Positions 8,063 to 16,137 of a stretch of DNA of 64,000 bases are shown piece after piece. Made by a program: the position numbers and the translations under genes. The stretch comes from Glycomyces amatae. GTDB taxonomy: Bacteria; Actinomycetota; Actinomycetes; Mycobacteriales; Micromonosporaceae. The first letter of the stretch is position 1, and each line of letters begins with the position of its first letter. The notes under the pieces were generated by a model that was not told the origin of the DNA, searched no databases, and worked only from the letters and a program-made list of their open reading frames with translations. Location of the stretch: contig NZ_JAJLQZ010000002.1 of assembly GCF_020991375.1 (NCBI RefSeq), positions 372,001-436,000 of the forward strand, given 5' to 3'.

Positions 8063-8851
8063 ATGGAACTCGGACTCAACGGCAAGACCGCCCTCGTCAC
8101 CGGCGCCAGCCGCGGCATCGGCCTGGCGATCGCCCAGACCCTCGCGGCCGAGGGCGTGCGCGTCGTCGGCGCCGCCCGCACCGCCACCCCCGAGCTGGAG
8201 AAGGCCGCCGAGGCCGTCGTCGGCGCCGACCTCTCGACCCGCGAGGGCGCCGAGGGGATCGTCGCGGAGGCCGTCGCAGCGGTCGGCGGGATCGACCTGC
8301 TGGTCAACAACGTGGGCGGCGGCGACGCCGGCCGGATGGCCGTCGGCGGGTTCCTGGACGTCCCCGTCGAGCAGTGGGAGGCGATCCTGGACCTCAACCT
8401 GCTCAGCGCGGTCTGGACCACGAAGGCGGCGCTGCCGGGGATCATCGCCCGGCGCGGCGCGATCGTCAACGTCTCCTCGGTCAACGGCCGCATCCCGACC
8501 GCCTCGCCCGTCGGCTACGCCGAGGCCAAGGCCGCGCTGACGATGTTCTCCAAGCGACTCAGCGAAGAGGTGGGGCCGCAGGGCGTGCGGGTGAACACGG
8601 TCTCGCCCGGGGTCGTCCGCACCTCGCTGTGGCGCGCGGAGGAGAGCTTCGGCGCGAAGGTCGCCGAGGCGTACGGCGTGTCGCAGGAGGAGCTGCTGGC
8701 GAACCTGCCCGGCCAACTGGGAACCGCGTCGGGGCGCATCAGCGAGTCCGAGGAGGTCGCGGACCTGGTGGCGTTCCTGCTCTCGGACCGGGCGGCGAAC
8801 ATCCACGGCGCCGACCACGTGATCGACGGCGGAACCCTCAAGGCGGCGTAG
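8063..8851 (+). CDS. Short-chain dehydrogenase/reductase (SDR)
   Basis: NAD(P)-dependent oxidoreductase of 262 aa in the classical SDR fold. The cofactor loop TGASRGIGLAIA sits at residues 13-24, the NNVGG motif replaces NNAG, and the catalytic residues are Ser in NVSSVNG and the YAEAK pair (YxxxK). The C-terminal SPGVVRTSLW segment and the closing VIDGG are typical. Start ATG 8063 follows GAAAGG. It is controlled with, and probably by, the TetR protein encoded upstream. The substrate is not evident. A strong GC hairpin follows at 8858-8888. Confidence 0.93.
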   Translation: MELGLNGKTALVTGASRGIGLAIAQTLAAEGVRVVGAARTATPELEKAAEAVVGADLSTREGAEGIVAEAVAAVGGIDLLVNNVGGGDAGRMAVGGFLDVPVEQWEAILDLNLLSAVWTTKAALPGIIARRGAIVNVSSVNGRIPTASPVGYAEAKAALTMFSKRLSEEVGPQGVRVNTVSPGVVRTSLWRAEESFGAKVAEAYGVSQEELLANLPGQLGTASGRISESEEVADLVAFLLSDRAANIHGADHVIDGGTLKAA

Positions 8852-8857
8852 GCGAAC

Positions 8858-8888
8858 GAGCGGGCGCGGCGAGACGCCGCGCCCGCTC
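8858..8888 (+). terminator. GC-hairpin terminator after the SDR gene
   Basis: Perfect 14-base arms (GAGCGGGCGCGGCG and its complement) around an AGA loop start 7 bases after the SDR stop. There is no U tract, as is common in actinobacteria. Confidence 0.7.
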
Positions 8889-8944
8889 CGGGAGGGGTCC
8901 CCGCGGCAGTGTGAGAAGAACGGAGTGTCGGTCCGCCGTGTCAC

Positions 8945-8965
8945 GGTTGCATCACGAGTGCAACC
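8945..8965. promoter_or_regulatory. Inverted repeat, possible operator
   Basis: GGTTGCA and TGCAACC flank a 7-base spacer, about 95 bases upstream of the membrane-protein gene at 9059. It could be a regulator site; no regulator is linked to it. Confidence 0.35.
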
Positions 8966-9058
8966 CGGTCCCGGCCGGGTTCGTCAGACCGGAGCGCCGA
9001 CCGGTTCGCAACACCGCCCTACCTTGGACGGTGACACCGCCCGCCGAAGGAGCCCAGC

Positions 9059-9595
9059 ATGTCCTACAACCAGCCGCCGCACTACAGCTTCGGCCCGCCC
9101 GAGCAGCCGCAGCAGCCCCAGAGCGGGCCGCCGTCGTACTCCCCGCAGCCGCCGCCACCGCCGCAGGAGCCCGGGTACGCCCCCACGCAGCCCGCGTACC
9201 TCGCGCCCACGCAGCCGACGTACGGCACGCAGGTGCTCCCGACGCCCCCGGCCGCTCCCCGGCGGTCGCCGCTCGTGCCCGTCCTGGCGGTGGCGATGGC
9301 GATCGGCCTGGCCGGCGCGGCGCTCTCGCTGGCGCTGTGGCTGCGCTCCAGCGGGGACCTGGAGGACGCCGAGTCCAGGTTGGACGACCGCGACACCGAG
9401 ATCGCGCAGCTCGAGGAGGACCTCGGCGCGGCGCAGGCCGCGGCCGACGAGGCGGAGGTCCAGGCGGCCGACGCCGAGTCGATGCGGGCCTGCCTGGACG
9501 ACCTGAAGGAGTACTACGCCACGCCGGTCGGCTCGGACGAGGAGGCCGCGGCCGAGGCCGCGCTCCAGGACTCGTGCGCCACCTGGATCTGGTGA
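9059..9595 (+). CDS. Proline-rich single-pass membrane protein with coiled coil
   Basis: Protein of 178 aa without a recognised family. Residues 1-75 are rich in Pro, Gln and Tyr with repeated APTQPxY units (PAYLAPTQPTYGTQ), followed by a transmembrane helix near 80-102 (PLVPVLAVAMAIGLAGAALS) and an acidic heptad-like segment (LEDAESRLDDRDTEIAQLEE) that should form a coiled coil outside the membrane. Two Cys near the C-terminus (MRACLDD and DSCATW) could pair in an exported domain. The ATG at 9059 follows GAAGGAG. It probably sits with the Pro-rich tail in the cytoplasm; function unknown. Confidence 0.8.
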   Translation: MSYNQPPHYSFGPPEQPQQPQSGPPSYSPQPPPPPQEPGYAPTQPAYLAPTQPTYGTQVLPTPPAAPRRSPLVPVLAVAMAIGLAGAALSLALWLRSSGDLEDAESRLDDRDTEIAQLEEDLGAAQAAADEAEVQAADAESMRACLDDLKEYYATPVGSDEEAAAEAALQDSCATWIW

Positions 9596-9607
9596 CCCCC
9601 TCGGCCT

Positions 9608-9636
9608 CCGCCCGGAACCGCCGCGGTTCCGGGCGG
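9608..9636. terminator. Bidirectional GC-hairpin terminator
   Basis: Perfect 13-base arms (CCGCCCGGAACCG and complement) with a 3-base loop lie between the convergent genes ending at 9595 and 9674, so the structure can serve both. Confidence 0.7.
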
Positions 9637-9673
9637 CCGTCGTCTCCGGGGGCGTCGCGGCCGCCCCGCGGCG

Positions 9674-10834
9674 TCAGCGTTCGCCGCGGTCGCGGGCGAA
9701 GGCCGCCGGGACGCGCAGCTCGTGGCCCCGGAAGAGGTCGATCCGCTCCGACTCCTCGCGGGTGATCCAGCGCGAGTCGGAGGCCTCGAGCTCGGCGAGG
9801 CGGATCGGCTGGTCCGGGTCGGCCATGCGGGCCGTGAAGCTCATGATCATCGGCATGCGGCTGTCGCCGAGGTCCGTGTCGCGCTTGTCGAAGGCCCAGG
9901 ACAGGCCGGTGAGCCCGACGTCGAGGCCGGTCTCCTCGCAGGCCTCGCGGACGGCGGCCAGGCCCACGGGCTCGCCCACCTCGGCCGCGCCGCCGGGCAC
10001 CGCCCACTGGCCGGTGTCGGTGCGGCGGATGACGAGCAGCCGCCCCTCGTCGTCGAAGACCGCGGCATCGGCCCCCGTGGAGACGCAGTGCGCGGCGAGG
10101 TCGCCGCAGTCGATGCGCGGGTAGTCCAGTTCGGTCTCGCGGGCGCGCTCGCACAGGGCCGCGACGCGGTGCTGGCGCTCGACCTCATACGGGTTCGTCA
10201 CGGCGGCAAGGGATTCCTTGGCCAGGGCGGCGATCGCGTCGAGGATCTCGCGGGCGGCGGGCGAGACGGGGAGCGGCCCGGCCTCGGGCATGGCCGCGCT
10301 GTCGGCGGGGGCGACGGCGGGCAGGTCGCCGTCGAGGTCGGGGTTGCCGGGGGGCAGCAGCGCCGCGGCCGCCGCGGCGTCGAGGCCGGTCGCGAGCTCG
10401 TAGACGAGCAGGTACGTGTGCGGGCAGGGCAGGCCCGCGAGGTGGGTGTCGGCGATGGCCGCCGGCGCCTCGGGGACCGCGGCGCCGAGGGCGGCGGCGG
10501 TCGCGGCGAGGCGCTGCCCGAGCGTCTCGGCGGCGTTCAGGCGCTCGCGGCGCACCAGCCGCGCGCCGTCGGCGCACTCGACGCGGAACTCGATGCCGGG
10601 CATGGGGGTGCGCAGGTTCGCGTCGGTCGCGAAGACCGCCAGGATCGCCGCGAAGGGGCGGTGGTCGACCTCGGCGAGGAGCGCCGCCGCCAGCTCCCGC
10701 AGCCGGTGCAGCCGCGCGGTCTCGTCGGGCCCGGCGCCCCAGTACAGGCCGTTGGCGGCCTCGGCGCGGAGCGCGTCGGCCAGTCGGGCGAGGCCCGCGG
10801 CCGCGAGGTGGGGGTCGGCGGTCGGGTTCGTCAT
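9674..10834 (-). CDS. Nudix hydrolase with duplicated N-terminal module
   Basis: Hydrolase of nucleoside diphosphate-linked compounds, 386 aa. The Nudix box is complete: GAAEVGEPVGLAAV then REACEETGL fits GX5EX7REUXEEXGU, near residues 295-320. Ahead of it, ILDAIAALAKESLAAVTNPYEVERQHR matches the short helical module that often precedes this Nudix subfamily (ALAQNGL...ERYERL type). A second similar helical stretch occurs at the very N-terminus (LADALRAEAANGLYW...RLHRLRELAA), so the module appears twice with about 170 uncharacterised residues between. Start ATG 10834 follows GAAGGAG. The exact substrate is unknown. Confidence 0.85.
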   Translation of the reverse strand: MTNPTADPHLAAAGLARLADALRAEAANGLYWGAGPDETARLHRLRELAAALLAEVDHRPFAAILAVFATDANLRTPMPGIEFRVECADGARLVRRERLNAAETLGQRLAATAAALGAAVPEAPAAIADTHLAGLPCPHTYLLVYELATGLDAAAAAALLPPGNPDLDGDLPAVAPADSAAMPEAGPLPVSPAAREILDAIAALAKESLAAVTNPYEVERQHRVAALCERARETELDYPRIDCGDLAAHCVSTGADAAVFDDEGRLLVIRRTDTGQWAVPGGAAEVGEPVGLAAVREACEETGLDVGLTGLSWAFDKRDTDLGDSRMPMIMSFTARMADPDQPIRLAELEASDSRWITREESERIDLFRGHELRVPAAFARDRGER

Positions 10835-10907
10835 GGCGCTCCTTCGCTGCTGGACCGGTACTCGCCGGATCAGCGGTTTCGTCGCGGTTCCCTCGCTGTC
10901 CGGCCGG

Positions 10908-11444
10908 TCAGATGGTACGCTGCGCGACCGCCGCGCGCGCGGCGCTCAGCGCCTCGCGGGTGGAGGCGATCAGGGCCGGGTCGCCGATCCGCTCGCGCAT
11001 GATCAGGACCTCGGCGAGGACCTCCACGGCGAGGTGGGGCCGGCGGGCGTCGACGAGGTGCTTGCCGTAGTGCTGGAGCGCGAAGTGCAGGGTGCCGGGC
11101 GCCTCGGCCCGGGCGATCTCGACGGCCTGCTGGTAGAGCGGTTCGGCGGTCTCGAGGTCGCCGGGGTAGCGGTGGGCGTCGCCGAGGTTGACGAGGGCGG
11201 CGACCCGCTCGCGCGGGGTGGCGGCGCGGTCGAGGGCGTCCCGGAGGACGCGCTGGGCGCGGCCGTAGTCGCCGAGGGCGATGAGGCCGACGCCGGCCTG
11301 GCGCAGCTCGCCCTGCGGGAGCCGGGGTTCGCGCGCGAGTTCGAAGTGGACGAGGCGGCGGAGCTTCTCCGGCTCGGTCGCGTACATGCGGCCGTCGCTG
11401 CCGGTGGCGATGAGCTCGGTGATCCGGTGCTGTGCTGCCGGCAT
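10908..11444 (-). CDS. TPR-like repeat protein
   Basis: Cytoplasmic protein of 178 aa built of helical pairs resembling tetratricopeptide repeats: QAGVGLIALGDYGRAQRVLRDAL, VNLGDAHRYPGDLETAEPLY and the ALQHYGKHLVDARRPHLA segment have the spaced Ala/Gly/Tyr/Pro pattern. ATG 11444 follows GGAGGACACGCC. Such small TPR proteins occur in actinobacteria as protein-protein adaptors, but no partner is evident. It lies between a Nudix hydrolase and a methyltransferase on the same strand and could be co-transcribed with the latter (89-base gap). Confidence 0.8.
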   Translation of the reverse strand: MPAAQHRITELIATGSDGRMYATEPEKLRRLVHFELAREPRLPQGELRQAGVGLIALGDYGRAQRVLRDALDRAATPRERVAALVNLGDAHRYPGDLETAEPLYQQAVEIARAEAPGTLHFALQHYGKHLVDARRPHLAVEVLAEVLIMRERIGDPALIASTREALSAARAAVAQRTI

Positions 11445-11533
11445 GGCGTGTCCTCCGTTTCCAGGCGGGGCGGGCCGCGAGGGGGCCTCACGTGAGGATA
11501 TGCCCGCGCGGCGGCGCTCGCCCAGCCCCGCGG

Positions 11534-12160
11534 TCAGGGTTTGCGCAGGATCAGCCCCTGGTACTGGTCGACCTTGCCGTCGAGGGCGGTGAGGTGCACG
11601 TCGACCACGGTGAACTGCTCGGCGGCGATCGCCTGGATGCGGTCGGCGGTGAAGTAGGAGAAGAACCGCTTGGGCTCGTACGCGTCGCCCTCCCAGACCC
11701 CCTCGTGGTCGTGGCCGCCGTACTGGCCCCAGTAGCAGAGCCCGCCGGGGGCGAGGACGCGGCGGACCTCGGCGAGGACGCCCGGGAGGTCGGCGCGCGG
11801 GACGTGGAGCAGGCAGTTCATGGCGAAGACCGCGTCGAAGGCGGCGTCCTCGAACGCGAGGTCGCCGAAGTCCATGACGCGGGCGTCGAGCCCCTTGGCG
11901 CGGCAGTGCCCCACCAGCGCGGGCGAGAGGTCCACGCAGGTCACCGCGAAGCCCTCGTCGGCGAAGTACCGGCCGCTGACGCCGTGGCCGGCGCCGATCT
12001 CCAGCAGCCGCGAGGCCCCCGCCTCGCGCAGGCGCGCGGCGAACCGGGCCCGCTCGGCGGGCTTCCACGGCCGGTCGTCCATCGCCTCGCGGGCGTCGGC
12101 CCCGGCGTCGTAGGCGCGGCGCAGGTCCCGTTTGAGTTCGGCGTATCCCATGGGGCCCAT
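11534..12160 (-). CDS. Class I SAM-dependent methyltransferase
   Basis: About 208 aa. Motif I LLEIGAGHGVSGRYFA binds SAM, followed by VTCVDLSPALV (motif I-post acidic residue), DAVFAMNCLLHVPR and EVRRVLAPGGLCYWGQYGG, the Methyltransf_11/25 pattern. The YWGQYGGHDHEG stretch and late KRFFSYFTADRIQ are shared with actinobacterial small-molecule methyltransferases of unknown substrate. The start is ATG 12160 or ATG 12151; neither has a strong ribosome binding site. The gene is directly downstream of the peptide deformylase gene (gap 23 bases), so the two probably share a transcript. Confidence 0.88.
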   Translation of the reverse strand: MGPMGYAELKRDLRRAYDAGADAREAMDDRPWKPAERARFAARLREAGASRLLEIGAGHGVSGRYFADEGFAVTCVDLSPALVGHCRAKGLDARVMDFGDLAFEDAAFDAVFAMNCLLHVPRADLPGVLAEVRRVLAPGGLCYWGQYGGHDHEGVWEGDAYEPKRFFSYFTADRIQAIAAEQFTVVDVHLTALDGKVDQYQGLILRKP

Positions 12161-12183
12161 GATGCCCGAGGGTTCCGGCGGGC

Positions 12184-12738
12184 TCAGCGCAGGCCGGCTC
12201 CGGTGAGGGCGCGGTTGCGGGCCTTGCGCGGCAGCCGGTCCACGTAGACCGTGCCCTCGAGGTGGTCGTACTCGTGCTGGAGGCAGCGCGAGAGGGTGCC
12301 GGTGCCCTCGATGCGGACCGGCGCGCCCGCGGCGTCGAAGCCCTCGACCGCGGCGGTCGCCGAGCGGGCCGTGTCCTCGAACGAGCCGGGGACCGACAGG
12401 CAGCCCTCGTCGCCGGTCATGAGCTCGCGGGGCGGCGCGGGCAGGGCGAGCACGGGGTTCACGACCGCGGCGACGGTGCGCACGCCGTCGGCGTCCTCGC
12501 AGTCGAGCACGAACACGCGGGCGTCGACGCCGATCTGGTTGGCCGCCAGGCCGACCCCGTTGGCGGCGTACATGCTCGCGAACATGTCCTCGACGAGCTG
12601 CGCGAGCGCGTCGTCGAAGGCCTCGACCGGCTTGCAGGCCCGGTGCAGGACGGGGTCGCCGTAGTGCACGATCGGGTGGACCCGGCCGTTCGCGCCCGGC
12701 TCGGCGCCCTCCTCCACCGGCGGCTCCTTGTCGGCCAA
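12184..12738 (-). CDS. def: Peptide deformylase
   Basis: Metalloenzyme removing the N-formyl group from nascent proteins, 184 aa. All three signature motifs are intact: GVGLAANQIG (G-x-G-L-A-A-x-Q), EGCLSVPG with the metal-binding Cys, and QHEYDHLEG (HExxH) with two His ligands and the catalytic Glu. The TTG at 12738 is chosen because GAGGAG precedes it by 8 bases; an upstream extension would be Arg-rich and unlike the family. The N-terminal tail of about 20 residues is acidic. A 21-base palindrome sits 41 bases upstream of the start, so this deformylase may be regulated rather than constitutive. Confidence 0.92.
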   Translation of the reverse strand: MADKEPPVEEGAEPGANGRVHPIVHYGDPVLHRACKPVEAFDDALAQLVEDMFASMYAANGVGLAANQIGVDARVFVLDCEDADGVRTVAAVVNPVLALPAPPRELMTGDEGCLSVPGSFEDTARSATAAVEGFDAAGAPVRIEGTGTLSRCLQHEYDHLEGTVYVDRLPRKARNRALTGAGLR

Positions 12739-12778
12739 TGCTGCTCCTCGTGTCTCCCTGCGGCGCCGTCCGCCGCGT

Positions 12779-12799
12779 TGTTGCAAGTGTATTGCAACA
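12779..12799. promoter_or_regulatory. 21-bp palindrome upstream of def
   Basis: TGTTGCAA and TTGCAACA are perfect 8-base arms around GTGTA, in the divergent region between def (minus) and the DHFR-like gene (plus). The TTGCAA-N5-TTGCAA form looks like a MarR- or GntR-type dimer site. No cognate regulator is adjacent. Confidence 0.55.
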
Positions 12800-12908
12800 G
12801 TATCCGGCGGGCGGCGGTGACGTCCGCCGTGGGAGCGATGAAATCGCGCCCCGCGGGTAGTCCTCACCTAGGGCGGTCGCGACCGCGGCCGCGGATGAGG
12901 AGATCCAT

Positions 12909-13505
12909 ATGGGCAAGGTCTTCGTCGACGCGACGGTCTCCCTCGACGGCTTCATCGCCGACGAGTACGACGGCGTCGGCCCCCTGTTCGACTGGTACAA
13001 CAACGGCGACAGGGCCGTGGCGCTGGGCGATCCGACCCGCGCCCCACGCGTGACCGCGGCCAGTGCGGCCTACCTCGAGCACGACGTCCGCCCGGCACAG
13101 GCGATCGTGATCGGGCGGCACCTGTTCGACATCACCAACGGCTGGGACGGGGTGCCTCCCGCGGGCAAGCACGTCTTCGTCGTCACCCACGAGCCGCCGA
13201 AGGAGTGGGCGTACGCCGACTCGGCGCCGTTCACGTTCGTCACCGAGGGCGTCGCGGCCGCGGTCGAGCTCGCGAAGGACTCCGCCGGGGACGGGGACGT
13301 CTCGGTGTCGGCGGGGACCACCGGCGACCAGGCGATCAGGGCGGGAGTGGTGGACGAGCTGCACTGCAACGTGGTGCCGGTCCTGTTCGGCTCGGGGAAG
13401 CGGTACTTCGGCGGGTTCGACGGCGCGCCGCTGATGCTGGGGAACCCGCGGGTGATCGAGGGCGACCGGGTTCTGCACCTGATCTACCGGATCGCCAAGC
13501 CGTGA
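12909..13505 (+). CDS. Dihydrofolate reductase-family protein (RibD C-terminal-like)
   Basis: 198 aa protein of the DHFR/RibD C-terminal fold, predicted NADPH-dependent reductase. VFVDATVSLDGFIA at the N-terminus, IVIGRHLFDITNGWDG in the middle (VxGRxTYE-type motif), and the C-terminal DELHCNVVPVLFGSGKRYF (ELxLxxxPVxxGxGxxxF) are diagnostic. ATG 12909 follows GAGGAGATCC. These stand-alone proteins are common in actinobacteria and their substrates are mostly unknown; it should not be read as folate-pathway DHFR. It converges with the Hsp70-like gene across a strong hairpin. Confidence 0.88.
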   Translation: MGKVFVDATVSLDGFIADEYDGVGPLFDWYNNGDRAVALGDPTRAPRVTAASAAYLEHDVRPAQAIVIGRHLFDITNGWDGVPPAGKHVFVVTHEPPKEWAYADSAPFTFVTEGVAAAVELAKDSAGDGDVSVSAGTTGDQAIRAGVVDELHCNVVPVLFGSGKRYFGGFDGAPLMLGNPRVIEGDRVLHLIYRIAKP

Positions 13506-13510
13506 GGCGG

Positions 13511-13538
13511 CGGGCCGCGGCGGGACCGCCGCGGCCCG
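13511..13538. terminator. Bidirectional GC-hairpin terminator
   Basis: CGGGCCGCGGCGG and its exact complement form 13-base arms around GA, between the convergent stops at 13505 and 13545. Confidence 0.7.
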
Positions 13539-13544
13539 TCCGCG

Positions 13545-16040
13545 TCAGAGGCTCCAGACCTCCACGAGGCCGTCGGCGGTGCCGACGAGGACGACCGGGT
13601 GGCCGTCGACCGCCCCGACGGAGGCGGACCGGATCTCGCCCTCGCCGGTGTGCGCGGCGAAGGTCGTGCCGATCTGGGCGCCGGTCTCGAGGTCGAACAC
13701 GCTCAGGCCCTTGTCGCCGACGATCACCGCGGCGGCCTTGCCGTCGAGCTCGGTGACCTGGACGCCGGTGACCGCCTGGAGGAGCTCCTGCCCGGCGGCG
13801 CCGTACGGTTCGGCGGTGGCCAGGTCCCAGGCCTGGACGGCGCCGTCGCCGGTGACGGTGACCGCGAGGGGCCTCCCGGCGGCGGTGCCGGCGCTGAAGG
13901 CGTTGACCTCCAGGCTGAGCTGGTCGAAGGTGCCGCCGACGGGCTCGCCGCTGCCGAGGTCGGACACGAAGACGCTGTTGTCGTAGACGCCGACCTGCCG
14001 CAGGGTGCCGTCGACGTCGGTGAGCACGCTGAAGTCGCTGTAGGAGAGGTCCGCGTCGCCGAGCACCGCGCCGGTGTACAGCTGCTTGACGTCGTAGTCG
14101 CTGATGTAGACGGGGGTGTCGTCCTGGACGCCGACCCAGTAGATCGTGTCGTAGCCCGCCTCGCGGGTGTTGATCGGGTTCTCGGGGTCGTCGAGGTACC
14201 AGACGGCGTCGGTGGTGTAGTCGCGGGAGAACGCCACCCAGCGGCCGTCGTACTCGAAGACCGAGAGGTGCTCGACGACGTCCTTGTGGCCGCGGAAGGC
14301 GCCCAGCTCCTCGCCGGTCGCCAGGTCCCAGACGCGGATGACCTTGTCCTCGCCCGCGGTGACCGCGACCGGGACGCCGTCGACCTGCCCGGTGCGGACC
14401 TGGGTGACGGCGCCGACGTGGGCCTGGGCCATGGCGGCGACCTGGTCGCCCTGGACCGCCTGGGCCAGGGGCACGAGGCCGTCGTCGTCGCCCGCGGAGG
14501 CCGAGCCGCCGTCGCCGTCCTCCTCGACCGCCTCGGCGCTCGGGTCGGCGTCGGCGGCGTTCTCGGTCGCCCCGTCGTCGCCCGCGATCGTGCCCTCGCC
14601 CTCGCCCTCGGGCAGGAACTGGAAGGCCACGAGCGCGCCCACGGCGAGGACGACGACCACCGCGGCGGCCGCGAGCGCCGTGACGCCCTGCCTGGACTTG
14701 ATCCAGGGGCCCTTCGCGGGCGGCGGGGCGGGCTGCGGGAACTGGCCGGTCGGGTGCGGGGGCGGCGACGGCTGGTGCGGCTGGGTGACCGGGCCGGGCA
14801 TGGCCGGGAGCGCCTGCGGGGTCGGCTGGGAGGGCGGCCGGGGCGCCGATTGGTGCGGCAGCGGCATGGTCTGGTTCGTGGCCGGGACGGCGGCCGGGGT
14901 GGCCTGCGGGGGCGCGGTCTGCGGGGGCAGGGCCGGGCTCGGGACCGAGACCGGGGAGCTGACGGTGTGCCGGGCGACCAGGCCGCCTTCGGAGACGGCC
15001 AGCTCGGGCTGCTCGATGGCGGCGGGGGCGATCCCGATCTCGCGGTGCAGCAGCGTGGCGACCAGGGGCATGCGGCTGGCCGCGCCGACGAGGAAGAGCC
15101 CGGTGATCTGCTCCTTCGCCAGGCCCGACTCGCGGATGACGCCCTGGGTGACGCGGAGGGTGCGCTCCACGAGCGGCTTGCAGACCTGCTCGACCTCGTC
15201 GCGGGTGAGGTGGGCGTCCACGTCGAGCAGGGGGATGGTGAGCTCGGTCGAGGCGCTGCGGGAGAGGCGCTCCTTGGCCTGGCGGACCTCCTCCATGAAC
15301 GCGGTGCGGTGGCGCAGGTCGGCGGGCTCGGTCGGGGCGGTGAGCCGGGCCCAGCGCTCGTCGTCCGTCTGGACGCTCGCGGCGAGGTGCTCGGCGAGGG
15401 CCTGGTCGAAGTCGAGGCCGCCGAGGTCGTCGGCGCCGTCGACGGCGAGCACGTCGAAGCCGTCGGGGCTGCGGCGCAGCACCGTGGCGTCGAAGGTGCC
15501 GCCGCCGAGGTCGTAGACGACGACGCCGGAGCCGGGCCCGACGTCGACCGCGAGGGTCTCGACGAAGTAGCTGGCGGCGGCGACGGGCTCGGCGACGAGG
15601 TCGACCCGGCCGAGCCCGGCCGCGGCGGCCGCGTCCGCGACGACGTGGCGGCGGGTCGGGCCCCAGGCGGCGGGGACGGTCACGGTGACCGGGCCGAGGC
15701 CGCCGAGGGTCTGCTCGCACTCGCGGGCGACGCGGCTGAGGACCGCGGCGATGACGCTGGTGACGGGGATCTCGGTCTCGCCGAGGAGGATCGAGGCGTC
15801 GTCGATGCGGCGCTTGGGGTTGGGCTCGTACCGGTCGGGCTTGCGCCGTCCCGAGTGGACGGCGTCGGCGCCGACGACCGGTCCGCCCTCGTCGTTCATG
15901 AACACCGCGGAGGGCAGCTGCGGTGAGCCGTCGAACAGCTGCTGGTGGACCCGCCCGTCGGCGCGGCGGATGGTGGCGACGGTGTGCGAGGTGCCGAAGT
16001 CGATGCTGATCGAGGCGGGCCGGGGGAGGCTGTTGGACAT
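13545..16040 (-). CDS. Membrane-anchored Hsp70-like ATPase with WD40-like C-terminal domain
   Basis: 831 aa fusion. Residues 1-358 are a DnaK/Hsp70-type actin-fold ATPase: SIDFGTSHTVA (phosphate 1), VTVPAAWGPTRRH, EPVAAASYF, VVYDLGGGTFDATVL (phosphate 2) and FLVGAASRMPLV (adenosine motif). Residues 362-444 are Pro/Gln-rich, 453-475 form one transmembrane helix, 478-530 are acidic, and 540-831 carry repeats such as DKVIRVWDLATGEELGAF and GAVQAWDLATAEP that fit a beta-propeller of WD40 type. No Hsp70 peptide-binding domain is present. The ATPase should be cytoplasmic and the propeller outside. ATG 16040 is preceded by TGAGGAC. The role (signal sensing or chaperone-like) is unknown. Confidence 0.85.
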   Translation of the reverse strand: MSNSLPRPASISIDFGTSHTVATIRRADGRVHQQLFDGSPQLPSAVFMNDEGGPVVGADAVHSGRRKPDRYEPNPKRRIDDASILLGETEIPVTSVIAAVLSRVARECEQTLGGLGPVTVTVPAAWGPTRRHVVADAAAAAGLGRVDLVAEPVAAASYFVETLAVDVGPGSGVVVYDLGGGTFDATVLRRSPDGFDVLAVDGADDLGGLDFDQALAEHLAASVQTDDERWARLTAPTEPADLRHRTAFMEEVRQAKERLSRSASTELTIPLLDVDAHLTRDEVEQVCKPLVERTLRVTQGVIRESGLAKEQITGLFLVGAASRMPLVATLLHREIGIAPAAIEQPELAVSEGGLVARHTVSSPVSVPSPALPPQTAPPQATPAAVPATNQTMPLPHQSAPRPPSQPTPQALPAMPGPVTQPHQPSPPPHPTGQFPQPAPPPAKGPWIKSRQGVTALAAAAVVVVLAVGALVAFQFLPEGEGEGTIAGDDGATENAADADPSAEAVEEDGDGGSASAGDDDGLVPLAQAVQGDQVAAMAQAHVGAVTQVRTGQVDGVPVAVTAGEDKVIRVWDLATGEELGAFRGHKDVVEHLSVFEYDGRWVAFSRDYTTDAVWYLDDPENPINTREAGYDTIYWVGVQDDTPVYISDYDVKQLYTGAVLGDADLSYSDFSVLTDVDGTLRQVGVYDNSVFVSDLGSGEPVGGTFDQLSLEVNAFSAGTAAGRPLAVTVTGDGAVQAWDLATAEPYGAAGQELLQAVTGVQVTELDGKAAAVIVGDKGLSVFDLETGAQIGTTFAAHTGEGEIRSASVGAVDGHPVVLVGTADGLVEVWSL

Positions 16041-16137
16041 GTCCTCACTGTAGTGACCGGGGGCCAGGGCCTGTTGTACAGGGAACCCCCGTACGGCTGG
16101 GCCGGAACGGGCCGGGGGCGCCTGCGAGAATTCCTCG

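Noticed and set aside
12909-13505. Folate-pathway dihydrofolate reductase (folA)
   Set aside because: Motifs match the RibD C-terminal-like family rather than FolA, so no folA symbol was given.
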